In this document: one piece after another, positions 22,826 through 32,712 of the stretch
How positions within the stretch are numbered: the stretch's first letter is position 1
How the letters are laid out: every line of letters begins with the position of its first letter
DNA from: an uncultured Lachnospiraceae bacterium
GTDB taxonomy: Bacteria; Bacillota; Clostridia; Lachnospirales; Lachnospiraceae
NCBI GenBank assembly: GCA_946554445.1
Contig: CAMNSD010000028.1
Location: forward strand, 1 to 56,750
Reading direction: 5' to 3'
DNA length: 56,750 nt
The notes under the pieces: model-generated
What the model was told of the DNA's origin: nothing
Database searches by the model: none
Seen by the model: the letters and a program-made list of their open reading frames with translations, nothing else
Program-made: the position numbers and the translations under genes

Positions 22826-25269
22826 TGCAGTCAGAATTTACAGATAAGGCCAGAGCGGCGCTGATGCTTGCAGAACGGGCAGCCAGAAATCTACGGCAAA
22901 GCTATGTGGGGAGCGAACATATCCTGCTTGGCCTGCTGCGGGAGAATACCGGTGTGGCTGCCAACGTATTGCAGAATAACGGGGTGGATGTCCAGCAGTT
23001 AAAAGAGATGATCAAGGAACTGCTGGTGCCGGAAAGTTCGGTGTTGATTGCGGAGCGGGACGGTTATTCCCCGCGGGCTTTGGCTATTTTGGAAGAGGCC
23101 CACAGACAGGCGGAGCGGTTCCACAGTGATAAGACCGGTACGGAGCATATTCTTCTGGCGCTTTTAAAAGAAGGGGAGAATGTGGCCGTGAGACTTCTTA
23201 ACACCATGGGTATCTCCGTACAGAAACTTTATGTGGACGTGTTGGTGGCCATTGGTGAGGACGGTGCGCTCTATAAAGAAGACTTGGGAAGAAAACAGAG
23301 TAAGAAAAAGAGCGCTACCGCTACGTTAGATCAGTACAGTCGGGATTTGACAGCGCTTGCCCGGGAGGGGAAGCTGGATCCGGTGATCGGCAGGGAAGAT
23401 GAGATCACGCGGGTGGTGCAGATTTTAAGCCGCCGGACCAAGAATAATCCCTGTCTGGTAGGAGAGCCGGGTGTAGGTAAGACCGCTGTGGTAGAAGGAC
23501 TTGCTGCCAGGATCGTGGCGGGCGATGTGCCTTTTACCGTGCAGAATAAGAGACTTCTGACACTGGATCTCTCCGGCATGGTGGCGGGCAGTAAGTACCG
23601 CGGTGAGTTCGAGGAGCGGATCAAAAAAGTCATTAAGGAAGTCATAGAGGATGGCAATATCATCCTTTTCCTGGACGAGATGCATACCATCATTGGAGCA
23701 GGCGGCGCGGAAGGTGCGATCGATGCTTCCAATATTTTAAAACCTTCCCTGGCGAGAGGGGAGATTCAGCTGATCGGCGCTACCACCATTGCGGAGTACC
23801 GTAAGTATGTGGAGCGGGATGCGGCTTTAGAGCGAAGGTTCCAGCCGGTGACCGTGGAGGAACCCACCATTGCAGAGGCGGAGAATATCCTGCGGGGTAT
23901 CGCCTATAAGTATGAGGAACATCACAGGGTTACCATCACACCGGAGGCCATCAGCGCGGCGGTGGCGTTGTCGGCGCGTTACATCAACGATAGGAACCTG
24001 CCGGATAAGGCCATCGACCTGATTGACGAGGCGTCAGCGGCGGTGCGTCTGCATGTGACGAAACAGCCGGATAAATTACAGGAATTGGCGGAAGAGATCA
24101 AGAAGATTGACCTGCAGATTGAGCGTTCAATCCGGATGGAAGCCTTTACCCAAGCGGCGGAATTAAAGAAACAACAGGAGTCCTGTATTCGCAAATATGA
24201 TCGGCTTATCCGACGTATGGAGCAGGAGGAAGAAAAACGGTCTTATATTGTCGGTGAAAATGAGATTGCCGAGGTAGTGGCGCTGTGGACCAAGATTCCG
24301 GTCAAAAAACTGGCGGAGAAAGAGAGCGAACGCCTGTTAAAATTAGAATCCATCCTGCACAAGCGGGTGATCGGCCAGGAGGAAGCTGTGGTGGCTGTGG
24401 CCAAGGCCATGCGCCGTGGCAGAGTAGGACTGCAGGATCCCAATCGCCCCATTGGATCCTTCCTGTTCTTAGGTCCTACGGGTGTGGGTAAGACAGAACT
24501 TTCCAAGGCTTTGGCGGAAGCCATGTTCGGTTCTGAGAATGCCCTGATCCGCGTGGATATGTCGGAGTATATGGAAGGGCATTCCGTATCGAAGATGATA
24601 GGTTCCCCTCCGGGATATGTAGGATTCGAGGAAGGCGGTCAGCTTTCGGAGAAGATTCGCAGGAATCCCTATTCGGTAGTACTTTTTGACGAGATAGAAA
24701 AGGCCCATCCCGACGTGTTTAATGTACTGTTACAGGTGTTGGATGACGGTCATATCACCGACTCCAAGGGACGGAAAGTGAGTTTCAAAAACACTATCCT
24801 GATCATGACTTCCAATGCGGGGGCCCAGCGTATCATTGATCCTAAGAATCTGGGATTTGGCGCGGCGGAGACTGAGCAGCAGAGTTATGATAAGATGAAA
24901 GGCAAGGTCATGGAGGAAGTGAAACGCCTCTTTAAGCCGGAGTTTATCAACAGGATTGATGAGATCATGGTGTTCCATCCCCTTGGCCGGGAGGATATGA
25001 AACAGATCATTACCCTGTTGTCCAAAAATCTGACCAGGCGCTGTAAGGAACAGATGGATATCGACCTTATGATTACCCCGTCCGTGAAAGAATATCTGAT
25101 CACAAAGCATATGGATGTGAAGATGGGCGCCCGGCCGATGAAGCGGGCCATCCAGTCAGAGATAGAGGATGCGCTGGCGGAGGAGATTCTCTCCGGCAGG
25201 GTGAAACGCGGCGACAGTGTGTCAGTGGGGCTGAAAAATAAGAAAGTATCTTTCACAGTACGCGGGTGA
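22825..25269 (+). CDS. clpC: ATP-dependent Clp protease ATPase subunit ClpC
   Basis: An 814-residue Hsp100/AAA+ unfoldase that feeds proteins to ClpP. Two Clp N-terminal repeats span residues 1-145. The first AAA+ module has Walker A GEPGVGKT near 214 and Walker B ILFLDEMH. A UVR-like coiled linker (IERSIRMEAFTQAAELKKQQ) lies near 430-460 and marks ClpC rather than ClpB. The second module has GPTGVGKTE near 550 and VVLFDEIEKAHPD. The ATG overlaps the end of the GntR gene. The adaptor genes mcsA and mcsB that usually precede clpC in Firmicutes are absent here. Confidence 0.95.
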   Translation: MQSEFTDKARAALMLAERAARNLRQSYVGSEHILLGLLRENTGVAANVLQNNGVDVQQLKEMIKELLVPESSVLIAERDGYSPRALAILEEAHRQAERFHSDKTGTEHILLALLKEGENVAVRLLNTMGISVQKLYVDVLVAIGEDGALYKEDLGRKQSKKKSATATLDQYSRDLTALAREGKLDPVIGREDEITRVVQILSRRTKNNPCLVGEPGVGKTAVVEGLAARIVAGDVPFTVQNKRLLTLDLSGMVAGSKYRGEFEERIKKVIKEVIEDGNIILFLDEMHTIIGAGGAEGAIDASNILKPSLARGEIQLIGATTIAEYRKYVERDAALERRFQPVTVEEPTIAEAENILRGIAYKYEEHHRVTITPEAISAAVALSARYINDRNLPDKAIDLIDEASAAVRLHVTKQPDKLQELAEEIKKIDLQIERSIRMEAFTQAAELKKQQESCIRKYDRLIRRMEQEEEKRSYIVGENEIAEVVALWTKIPVKKLAEKESERLLKLESILHKRVIGQEEAVVAVAKAMRRGRVGLQDPNRPIGSFLFLGPTGVGKTELSKALAEAMFGSENALIRVDMSEYMEGHSVSKMIGSPPGYVGFEEGGQLSEKIRRNPYSVVLFDEIEKAHPDVFNVLLQVLDDGHITDSKGRKVSFKNTILIMTSNAGAQRIIDPKNLGFGAAETEQQSYDKMKGKVMEEVKRLFKPEFINRIDEIMVFHPLGREDMKQIITLLSKNLTRRCKEQMDIDLMITPSVKEYLITKHMDVKMGARPMKRAIQSEIEDALAEEILSGRVKRGDSVSVGLKNKKVSFTVRG

Positions 25270-25306
25270 GGGATCTAAATAACATAAAACTTAGGAGGAA
25301 AACACA

Positions 25307-25717
25307 ATGGCTGTAGTAGACGAGTTATTGCGCACAGAGGAAGACGGCGCCATCAGTTTTGGCAACCATAAGCTGGCGGCTAAGGCGAAGGTGGAAGACT
25401 ATGAGCACGGTGGGGATTTGTATAAGGTTAAGACCTATAAGGAATTGACCAAGTTGGAGAAGAACGGTATGTTTGCTTATGAATCCGAACCGGGAACCAG
25501 TGTGAACGGATTTACGGAGACGGAGAATGGCGTTGCTTTTACGGTGGAAGGCGATGAGGATGCTCAGATTACCGTGGGACTTGAGGAGGATACCGAGTAT
25601 GATGTGTATCTGGATGATGTAAGCGTGGGCAGGATGAAGACCAACCTGAGCGGCAAGTTAAATATCAGCGTGGAACTGGCCAGTGCTGGTGAAGTGAAGG
25701 TTAAGATTACGAAGTAG
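25307..25717 (+). CDS. Small conserved beta-rich protein of unknown function
   Basis: A 136-residue protein with AGGAGG before its ATG. No signal peptide or membrane helix is visible, and the sequence is acidic. The C-terminal half alternates short strands and turns (GFTETENGVAFTVEGDED, then DTEYDVYLDDVSVGRMK, then LNISVELASAGEVKVKITK), suggesting a small beta-sandwich. I know of similar Lachnospiraceae proteins that carry an endosialidase label, but nothing here supports that enzyme. It is followed by a terminator. Confidence 0.6.
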   Translation: MAVVDELLRTEEDGAISFGNHKLAAKAKVEDYEHGGDLYKVKTYKELTKLEKNGMFAYESEPGTSVNGFTETENGVAFTVEGDEDAQITVGLEEDTEYDVYLDDVSVGRMKTNLSGKLNISVELASAGEVKVKITK

Positions 25718-25747
25718 GAATACAAGATAAAACGGAAGCGGCATTTG

Positions 25748-25790
25748 GAACTTCCCAACTGGCGGGATGTCAGGCGGGGAGTTCTGTTTC
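25748..25790 (+). terminator. Intrinsic terminator before radA
   Basis: GAACTTCCC (25748-25756) pairs with GGGGAGTTC (25776-25784) with one mismatch, around a 19-base loop. It is followed by TGTTTCTTTG. Confidence 0.55.
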
Positions 25791-25833
25791 TTTGTGTGAG
25801 GCATGGTGTTTGCTGTGAGAAAAAGGAGTATAT

Positions 25834-27198
25834 ATGGCAAAAGGAAAAACCACAGTATTTTACTGTCAGAATTGTGGATATGAATCGTCCAAATGGATGG
25901 GGCAGTGTCCCGGTTGTAAGGAATGGAATACCATGGTGGAGGAGAAGGCGCCCGCAAAGAGCGTCGGCGCGGGCGGAAGCGTCCGCAGACGGGAAAATGT
26001 TACGCCTACCAGTCTAACAGCGGTAGACATACAGGAAGAGGAGCGGATAACAACTCATATGGCGGAACTGGACAGGGTGCTCGGCGGTGGTATCGTACCG
26101 GGTTCTTTGACGTTGGTGGGCGGCGATCCGGGTATTGGTAAGTCCACCCTGCTTCTGCAGGTGTGTAGACATATGGCGGCGGATGGACATAAAGTACTTT
26201 ACATTTCCGGGGAGGAGTCCTTGAAACAGATTAAGATTCGGGCAAATCGTATCGGTAGTTTCTCAGATAACCTGCTTCTTCTATGTGAGACAAGTTTGGA
26301 GATCGTAGAGCAGACGATTCGCAGCCAGATGCCGGCGATCACCATTATCGACTCTATCCAGACCATGTATCATGAGGAAATCTCTTCGGCGCCGGGCAGC
26401 GTATCCCAGGTGCGGGAGTCCACCAATGTATTGCTGCAGCTGGCCAAGGGCCTGAATATTTCAGTCTTTATCGTGGGGCATGTGACCAAAGAAGGTACGG
26501 TGGCTGGTCCTAGGGTTTTGGAGCATATGGTGGATACTGTGCTCTATTTTGAGGGTGACAGACATGCGTCTTACCGGATTTTGCGGGGCGTGAAGAATCG
26601 TTTCGGTTCTACCAATGAGATTGGCGTTTTCGAGATGAAGGAAGAGGGACTGGTGGAGGTCAAAAATGCGTCCGAGTTCATGTTGAGTGGCAAACCGGAG
26701 GGAGCCAGCGGTTCCGTGGTATCCTGTTCCATGGAAGGGACCAGGCCTATTTTATTAGAGATTCAAGCCTTGGTATGCCGCAGCAATTTCGGGATTCCGA
26801 GACGCCAGGCCACAGGCATGGACTTTAACAGGCTCAATCTTCTGATGGCGGTGTTGGAGAAACGTCTGGGTTTGCAGATGTCCGACTGCGACGCCTATGT
26901 GAACTTGGCGGGCGGGATGCGGATTATGGAACCGGCCATCGACCTAGGGGTATCCATGGCGGTAGTATCCAGCTTTAAGAATAGAGTTATCGATGATAAG
27001 ACCATTGCCTTTGGAGAGATTGGATTGAGCGGCGAGGTGCGCGGCGTTTCCATGGCTGCACAGCGGGTAAGCGAGGCGGCGAAATTGGGATTTACTACCT
27101 GCATTTTGCCGGAAGTCAACTTGAACCAGGTCAGACCGGAGAAGGGAATGAAGTTGATTGGTGTAAAGAGCGTGCGGGATGCCATAGATTTGATATAA
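25834..27198 (+). CDS. radA: DNA repair protein RadA
   Basis: A RecA-like branch-migration factor used in recombinational repair. The 454-residue protein has the N-terminal zinc finger CQNCGYESSKWMGQCPGC, the Walker A GGDPGIGKST, the diagnostic KNRFG motif (VKNRFGSTNEIGVF) and a C-terminal Lon-protease-like domain (GGMRIMEPAIDLGVSMAV). AAAAGGAG precedes the ATG. It is probably monocistronic, between a terminator upstream and an AT-rich gap before the LCP gene. Confidence 0.95.
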   Translation: MAKGKTTVFYCQNCGYESSKWMGQCPGCKEWNTMVEEKAPAKSVGAGGSVRRRENVTPTSLTAVDIQEEERITTHMAELDRVLGGGIVPGSLTLVGGDPGIGKSTLLLQVCRHMAADGHKVLYISGEESLKQIKIRANRIGSFSDNLLLLCETSLEIVEQTIRSQMPAITIIDSIQTMYHEEISSAPGSVSQVRESTNVLLQLAKGLNISVFIVGHVTKEGTVAGPRVLEHMVDTVLYFEGDRHASYRILRGVKNRFGSTNEIGVFEMKEEGLVEVKNASEFMLSGKPEGASGSVVSCSMEGTRPILLEIQALVCRSNFGIPRRQATGMDFNRLNLLMAVLEKRLGLQMSDCDAYVNLAGGMRIMEPAIDLGVSMAVVSSFKNRVIDDKTIAFGEIGLSGEVRGVSMAAQRVSEAAKLGFTTCILPEVNLNQVRPEKGMKLIGVKSVRDAIDLI

Positions 27199-27330
27199 GC
27201 TGGGATGGAAACATGCGAATATATGTTTGGATATGTTCAATATCTTTTTTTTGTGGTAGGATAATGTGGATATAGGATAAAATGCATCCTGGAAACGGGA
27301 TCTTACAGGAAAACGGATAAAGGAGCCGCT

Positions 27331-28452
27331 ATGGACGAGCATATGCAGGAACCTCAGAAAAACCAGGTGCCTGTGTATCCGAATGGTACACAGAAGAAAA
27401 AAAGAGGCAGTTGGAAAACTGTGCTGTTAGTGTTGGTGGAAGTCTCTGTACTTCTCATCGCTGTCGGTATCTTGTATGTGGTCACCAGGACCACAGAAGA
27501 AGTGGAACACCGGGAGATTGATGAAGAGCAGATCATCATCAATGAGGAAGTAGAACAGCAGATTGAGGAAGAAGAGAAAGTTGAGGAAAAAGGTTACCGT
27601 AACATTGCCCTCTTCGGCGTGGATGCCAGGAACGGTGAGTTGGGCAGGGGAACTAGAAGTGATTCCATCATCATTGCCAGCATCAATCAGGATACCCAGG
27701 AGATCAAACTGATTTCCATATTCCGGGATACATTCCTGAATCTGAGCAACGATACTTACAATAAGTGTAATGCGGCTTATGCGCAGGGTGGGCCGGAACA
27801 GGCAATCAATATGCTCAATGCAAACCTGGATCTGGACATTACGGATTATGTGACGATTGGGTTTGCAGGACTGATCGATGCGGTAGATGCGCTGGGCGGT
27901 GTAGAGATGGAAATCACGGATGCGGAGATTTCCCATTTAAACAATTATCAGTTGTGTATGGCGGAGGAACTAAATGTAGATTATATTCCTGTGGAGCATA
28001 GCGGAAAACAGCAGCTTAACGGGATGCAAGCTACGGCGTATTGCAGGATACGCTATACCAAAGGCGATGATTTTAAGAGGGCTGAGAGACAGAGAAATAT
28101 ACTGATGGCGATGATGGGAAAGGCACAAAACGCTTCCGTAGGAGAGTTGACTGATATGGTCAATGCAGTATTACCGCAGGTAGAGACATCTCTAAATGTC
28201 AATGAAGTCCTGAGTGTGCTTGGGAGTGTGGCCGGTTACAGCGTGGTCACAAGCGATGGATTTCCTTTTGATGGCAGCAGAGTCGGTGCCAATTTAGGCA
28301 GTAAGGGAAGCTGTGTGATCCCCAATAATCTGGAGGAGAATGTGAAGCTGCTTCATGAAGCGCTTTATCCGGAGAAGGCGTATGCGCCTTCCAGACGGGT
28401 GCAGGATATCAGTGATGAGATTGAGAGACTGACGGAAGAATATATAGAATAA
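27331..28452 (+). CDS. LytR-CpsA-Psr (LCP) family cell-wall glycopolymer transferase
   Basis: A 373-residue membrane-anchored LCP protein, a family that attaches wall teichoic acid or capsule-like polymers to peptidoglycan. A short proline/lysine-rich cytoplasmic N-terminus is followed by one helix (about residues 30-53) and an acidic linker. The LCP domain starts near residue 90: NIALFGVDARNGELGRGTRSDSI, then LISIFRDTFL, with the catalytic Asp and Arg residues typical of the fold, and YCRIRYTKGDDFKRAERQRNIL. Seven bases upstream is AAGGAG. Confidence 0.9.
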   Translation: MDEHMQEPQKNQVPVYPNGTQKKKRGSWKTVLLVLVEVSVLLIAVGILYVVTRTTEEVEHREIDEEQIIINEEVEQQIEEEEKVEEKGYRNIALFGVDARNGELGRGTRSDSIIIASINQDTQEIKLISIFRDTFLNLSNDTYNKCNAAYAQGGPEQAINMLNANLDLDITDYVTIGFAGLIDAVDALGGVEMEITDAEISHLNNYQLCMAEELNVDYIPVEHSGKQQLNGMQATAYCRIRYTKGDDFKRAERQRNILMAMMGKAQNASVGELTDMVNAVLPQVETSLNVNEVLSVLGSVAGYSVVTSDGFPFDGSRVGANLGSKGSCVIPNNLEENVKLLHEALYPEKAYAPSRRVQDISDEIERLTEEYIE

Positions 28453-28502
28453 ATGATAGAATAAAGAGCGGATGGTATTCCGTTCAGAGGAAATATTATA
28501 TA

Positions 28503-28531
28503 CGACAGCAGGTCTTTGCAGACTGCTGTCG
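28503..28531 (+). other. Hairpin in the leader of the ABC exporter operon
   Basis: CGACAGCA (28503-28510) pairs with TGCTGTCG (28524-28531). After a bulged G, GTCT pairs with AGAC around a TTGC loop, for twelve pairs in all. No T run follows. The 195-bp leader between the LCP gene and the first exporter gene contains no recognisable gene and may hold an attenuator or structured leader. Confidence 0.5.
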
Positions 28532-28647
28532 CATTAAGTTTGACGGATGCAGATAGAGGTCTGAGCCTTGCCTCAATTAGGTATGCTGACAGGGTTGGGG
28601 CTAAAGGAAATTGTGCTGACGAAGATCTGTGCAGAGGGAGGTTATAT

Positions 28648-30378
28648 ATGGGAAAACTTCTGGTTTATTTAAAGCATTATAAGAAGGAGACGGTCTGCGC
28701 TCCCCTCTTTAAGATGCTGGAGGCTACCTTTGAACTGTTTGTGCCGCTGGTGATGGCGGCGATTATCGATACGGGTATCAAGGAAGGCGATGTCTCCTAT
28801 GTATTGAAAATGGGACTTCTGCTGATCGCGTTGGGATTGATCGGCCTGGTCTGTTCCATCACGGCCCAGTATTTTGCGGCCAAGGCGGCGGTGGGATTTT
28901 CCACCGGTTTAAAGCACGCGCTCTTTAGCCATATTCAGAGTCTCTCTTTCACAGAGATTGATACCCTTGGCACTTCCACCATGATCACCCGCATGACATC
29001 AGATGTGAACCAGGTGCAGAACGGCGTCAATATGGTGCTGAGGCTGTTCTTACGTTCCCCCTTTATTGTGTTCGGTGCTATGATCATGGCTTTTACCATT
29101 GACGTGAAGGCAGCTATGATCTTTGTGGTGACTATTCCCCTTTTGTCGATCGTTGTGTTTGGTATCATGATGATCACCATGCCCATGTACAGAAAGGTGC
29201 AGGCCGGGCTGGATCAGGTGCTTGGCGCCACCAGGGAAAACCTCACCGGAGCAAGGGTGATCCGCGCTTTTAATAAAGAAGAGGAAGAGATAGAACAGTT
29301 TGGGATAAAGAACGCGGCGCTCACCGAACTGCAGCTTTTTGTGGGGAAAATATCCGCGTTGACCAATCCGGTCACATATATTATTATCAATGCGGCTACC
29401 ATCTTTCTGCTCTATACCGGAGCAGTGCGGGTGGACGAGGGAACCATTACCCAGGGAGAAGTGGTAGCTCTGGTCAATTATATGTCCCAGATTTTGATCG
29501 AACTGGTGAAATTGGCGAATTTGATTATTACCATTACGAAGGCTCTGGCCTGCGCGAACCGGATTGAGAGTATTTTCGAGATGCAGTCTTCCATGGCCTG
29601 GGAGCAGGAGGCGGCAGATGGAAAGCAGGATATTCCATATGCCGTAGACTTCGACCACGTACACCTGGCATACGCCGGGGCTGGTGCGGAATCCCTCTCC
29701 GATATTGATTTTAAGGTAAAAAAAGGACAGACTATAGGCATCATCGGCGGCACGGGATCCGGAAAATCTTCCCTGGTCAATATGATTCCCCGGTTTTATG
29801 ACGCCACTCAGGGAGCTGTGCGGATAGACGGTAAAGATGTGAGAAGTTATTCCATGGAAGAACTGCGGCAGAAAGTAGGCGTGGTCTTACAGAAAGCCGT
29901 CCTTTTTGCAGGGACGATTCGGGAGAATCTGCTTTGGGGAAAGGCGGACGCCACAGAGGAAGAACTGTGGCAGGCCCTAGCCACGGCCCAGGCCAAGGAA
30001 TTTGTGGAGGGCAAGGATGGTAAGCTGGATGCGGTCGTAGCCCAGGCGGGCAGGAACCTTTCCGGCGGACAGAGACAGCGTCTGACCATAGCCAGGGCAC
30101 TGGTAGGAAATCCGGAAATCCTGATTCTGGATGACAGTGCATCAGCTTTGGATTACGCTACAGATGCGGCCCTGCGTAAGGCACTACGGGAACTGCCGGG
30201 AGAAACAACCGTGTTTATCGTATCCCAGCGGGCGTCTTCCATTCAACATGCAGATCAGATCATTGTGCTGGATGACGGTCTGATGGTGGGCTGCGGCACC
30301 CATGAAGAACTTTTGCGGGATTGTGAAGTGTATCAGGAAATCTACTATTCACAGTATCCAAAGACAGAGAGTGTATAG
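28648..30378 (+). CDS. ABC exporter subunit, degenerate ATP site partner
   Basis: A fused membrane-plus-ATPase half-transporter of 576 residues (ATG 28648 with GGGAGG upstream; a longer reading lacks a ribosome site). Six transmembrane helices fill about residues 15-310. The nucleotide-binding domain has Walker A GGTGSGKSS near 368 and signature LSGGQRQR near 471. The residue after Walker B is Asp (ILILDDS) instead of the catalytic Glu, and the switch His is replaced by Gln (VSQRASS). This is the non-hydrolysing half of heterodimeric exporters such as LmrCD or BmrCD. The canonical half follows 18 bp later. Confidence 0.9.
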   Translation: MGKLLVYLKHYKKETVCAPLFKMLEATFELFVPLVMAAIIDTGIKEGDVSYVLKMGLLLIALGLIGLVCSITAQYFAAKAAVGFSTGLKHALFSHIQSLSFTEIDTLGTSTMITRMTSDVNQVQNGVNMVLRLFLRSPFIVFGAMIMAFTIDVKAAMIFVVTIPLLSIVVFGIMMITMPMYRKVQAGLDQVLGATRENLTGARVIRAFNKEEEEIEQFGIKNAALTELQLFVGKISALTNPVTYIIINAATIFLLYTGAVRVDEGTITQGEVVALVNYMSQILIELVKLANLIITITKALACANRIESIFEMQSSMAWEQEAADGKQDIPYAVDFDHVHLAYAGAGAESLSDIDFKVKKGQTIGIIGGTGSGKSSLVNMIPRFYDATQGAVRIDGKDVRSYSMEELRQKVGVVLQKAVLFAGTIRENLLWGKADATEEELWQALATAQAKEFVEGKDGKLDAVVAQAGRNLSGGQRQRLTIARALVGNPEILILDDSASALDYATDAALRKALRELPGETTVFIVSQRASSIQHADQIIVLDDGLMVGCGTHEELLRDCEVYQEIYYSQYPKTESV

Positions 30379-30396
30379 GGAAAGGCGGGAACAGGC

Positions 30397-32136
30397 ATGA
30401 AAGGACAGAGAAAAACCCTGGGAAAGGTTTTGCGTTATATTAAAAAATACTGGTTCTACCTGGCGGTCTCTATCGTGATGGCTTCCGTCACTGTGGCGTT
30501 GACACTGTACTTGCCTATATTGACCGGTAAAGTCATTGATTTGGTGATCGGCGTGGGGCAGGTAGATTTCGCAGGCGTATTCGGCATCCTCAGACAGATG
30601 GCCGTAATCATCGTCCTGACGGCGGCGGCACAGTGGATTATGAACGTGTGCAATAATAAGATGACCTATCGTATTGTGCAGGATATCAGGAATGAGGCTT
30701 TTCAGAGAATTGAGATACTGCCTCTTAAATATATTGACGCCCATTCTTACGGTGAGGTGGTGAGTCGTGTGATCGCGGACGTGGACCAGTTTGCGGACGG
30801 TCTGTTGATGGGATTCACCCAGTTTTTTACCGGTGTGATCACCATCCTGGGTACGTTAGGATTTATGCTCAGTGTCAATGTAGCCATCACAGGTGTCGTT
30901 GTTTTAGTGACACCATTGTCGTTTTTTGTGGCCGGCTTTATTGCCAAGAAAACCTTTACCATGTTTAAATTACAGTCCGAGACCAGAGGCGAACAGACGG
31001 CTCTGATCGAGGAGATGATCGGCAACCAGAAAGTGGTGCAGGCTTTTTCCCATGAGGATGAGGCGTTGGAAGAATTTGATGAGATCAATGAGAGACTGCA
31101 GGATTGTTCCCTGCGCGCCATCTTTTTCTCCTCCATCACCAATCCCTCAACGCGATTTGTCAATAACCTGGTGTATGCCGGTGTGGCAGTGACCGGTGCG
31201 GTCTATGCAATCCGGGGCGGTATCAGTGTGGGACAGCTGTCCTGTTTCTTAACCTATGCGAACCAGTATACCAAACCCTTCAATGAGATATCGGGCGTGG
31301 TGACCGAACTGCAGAACGCTTTGGCCTGTGCCGCACGTATTTTTGACTTGATTGAAGAGGAACCACAGGTGCCTGAGCAGGCGGACGCCAAAGTACTGCA
31401 CGATGTGGAGGGCAGGGTGGACCTTTCCCATGTGGCTTTTTCCTATGTACCGGAAAAACAGCTGATCACAGATTTTAACCTGTCCGTTCAGCCCGGACAA
31501 CGGGTGGCGATCGTAGGCCCTACGGGCTGTGGCAAGACCACAGTCATCAATCTGCTGATGAGGTTTTATGATGTGAATGAGGGTAAGATTTGTGTGGACA
31601 GTGCGGACATCCGGGAAGTGACCAGAAAAAGCCTGCGGTCTAATTACGGTATGGTGTTGCAGGAGACCTGGTTAAAAGTGGGAACAATCCGGGAAAATAT
31701 CGTGATGGGAAAACCCGATGCCACGGAGGAAGAGATCATTGCTGCGGCGAAGGCGTCCCATGCGCATAGCTTTATTAAGAGACTGCCCCAGGGATACGAT
31801 ACTCCTATCGGGGAAGATGGCGGAAGCCTCTCCCAGGGACAAAAACAGCTCCTGTGCATTACCCGCGTTATGCTGTGCCTGCCGCCCATGTTGATTTTAG
31901 ACGAAGCCACATCCTCCATTGATACCAGGACAGAGATTCGGATTCAAAAAGCCTTCGCCACCATGATGCAGGGACGCACCAGCTTTATCGTGGCCCACAG
32001 ACTTTCCACCATTCGGGAGGCCGATGTAATCCTTGTCATGAAGGACGGCAATATCATAGAGCAGGGAAATCATGAGACACTGCTTGAGAAGAAAGGGTTC
32101 TATGCGAACCTTTATGAGAGTCAGTTCGCCTCATAA
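30397..32136 (+). CDS. ABC exporter subunit, canonical ATP site partner
   Basis: The second half-transporter, 579 residues, with six helices in about residues 15-320. Its nucleotide-binding domain has Walker A GPTGCGKTT, signature LSQGQKQ, catalytic Glu in MLILDEATSSID and switch His in IVAHRLSTI. With the preceding subunit it makes a heterodimer with one working and one degenerate ATP site, a layout common among drug and lipid exporters of Firmicutes. The substrate is unknown. Its last 16 bases overlap the convergent lipoprotein gene. Confidence 0.92.
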   Translation: MKGQRKTLGKVLRYIKKYWFYLAVSIVMASVTVALTLYLPILTGKVIDLVIGVGQVDFAGVFGILRQMAVIIVLTAAAQWIMNVCNNKMTYRIVQDIRNEAFQRIEILPLKYIDAHSYGEVVSRVIADVDQFADGLLMGFTQFFTGVITILGTLGFMLSVNVAITGVVVLVTPLSFFVAGFIAKKTFTMFKLQSETRGEQTALIEEMIGNQKVVQAFSHEDEALEEFDEINERLQDCSLRAIFFSSITNPSTRFVNNLVYAGVAVTGAVYAIRGGISVGQLSCFLTYANQYTKPFNEISGVVTELQNALACAARIFDLIEEEPQVPEQADAKVLHDVEGRVDLSHVAFSYVPEKQLITDFNLSVQPGQRVAIVGPTGCGKTTVINLLMRFYDVNEGKICVDSADIREVTRKSLRSNYGMVLQETWLKVGTIRENIVMGKPDATEEEIIAAAKASHAHSFIKRLPQGYDTPIGEDGGSLSQGQKQLLCITRVMLCLPPMLILDEATSSIDTRTEIRIQKAFATMMQGRTSFIVAHRLSTIREADVILVMKDGNIIEQGNHETLLEKKGFYANLYESQFAS

Positions 32137-32633
32137 TAAGAGCCGTCCTGATTGTAGTCCATGGATTCCGAGCGGATGTCGGTGATGACGCCCTCTTCCC
32201 AAGTAAAAGAAAGGTAGCGGTAGACTACTTTGTGATTGGCTAGGTAGGACTCATCGGTCAGAAAGGAGAGCAGATCCGACTGTTCGATTTCGTTTTCCTC
32301 ACAGAACAGTTCCATGTCCAGGGGTTGGCCATCAACGAAAAAAGTGGGCAGAATAATCGTCTCGACGGTATCGAACGGGATTTCATCCATGGCAAGAAAC
32401 TGATAGGCTGTCTCAGAAGTAGTATCCGTTACAGCTGAAAATATCATATAGTCCTGATAAGCGGCCCGAAAGGTCCCGGCATCATCTCCAATCTTGACGC
32501 CGCGGCTGGTAGAGCCGTTTTCTGCGTCCAGCTTATAATCTTCCAGTGTCAGAAGTGGCGTTTCCTCACCGCAGGCACATAATAAATAAGAAGCCAGACA
32601 GAGAATCAGCAAGCTTACGATTGTCTTTTTCAT
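32121..32633 (-). CDS. Small lipoprotein of unknown function
   Basis: A 170-residue exported protein. The signal peptide ends in LCAC, so Cys21 is the likely lipid anchor. The rest is acidic with no family I recognise. It contains a segment DAGTFRAAYQDYMIF and a C-terminal strand pair RYLSFTWEEGVITDI. The gene runs against the ABC exporter genes and overlaps the last 16 bases of the second one. Confidence 0.7.
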   Translation of the reverse strand: MKKTIVSLLILCLASYLLCACGEETPLLTLEDYKLDAENGSTSRGVKIGDDAGTFRAAYQDYMIFSAVTDTTSETAYQFLAMDEIPFDTVETIILPTFFVDGQPLDMELFCEENEIEQSDLLSFLTDESYLANHKVVYRYLSFTWEEGVITDIRSESMDYNQDGSYYEAN

Positions 32634-32712
32634 GCGTGATCAGTTCCCTTCGTTATTTTTCCTGTGTAAAACGTAAATGTGAATACTGCGTCAGGCAGCA
32701 GGTATCCAATTT

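Noticed and set aside
22825..25269. ClpC as the sheath-recycling ATPase (ClpV) of the injection-like cluster
   Set aside because: The UVR-type linker and the coupling to a GntR regulator mark the housekeeping ClpC, and it lies 20 kb from the cluster.
25307..25717. Endosialidase function for the 136-residue protein
   Set aside because: The protein is far too short and shows no Asp-box or catalytic residues; the label is only an inherited name in related genomes.
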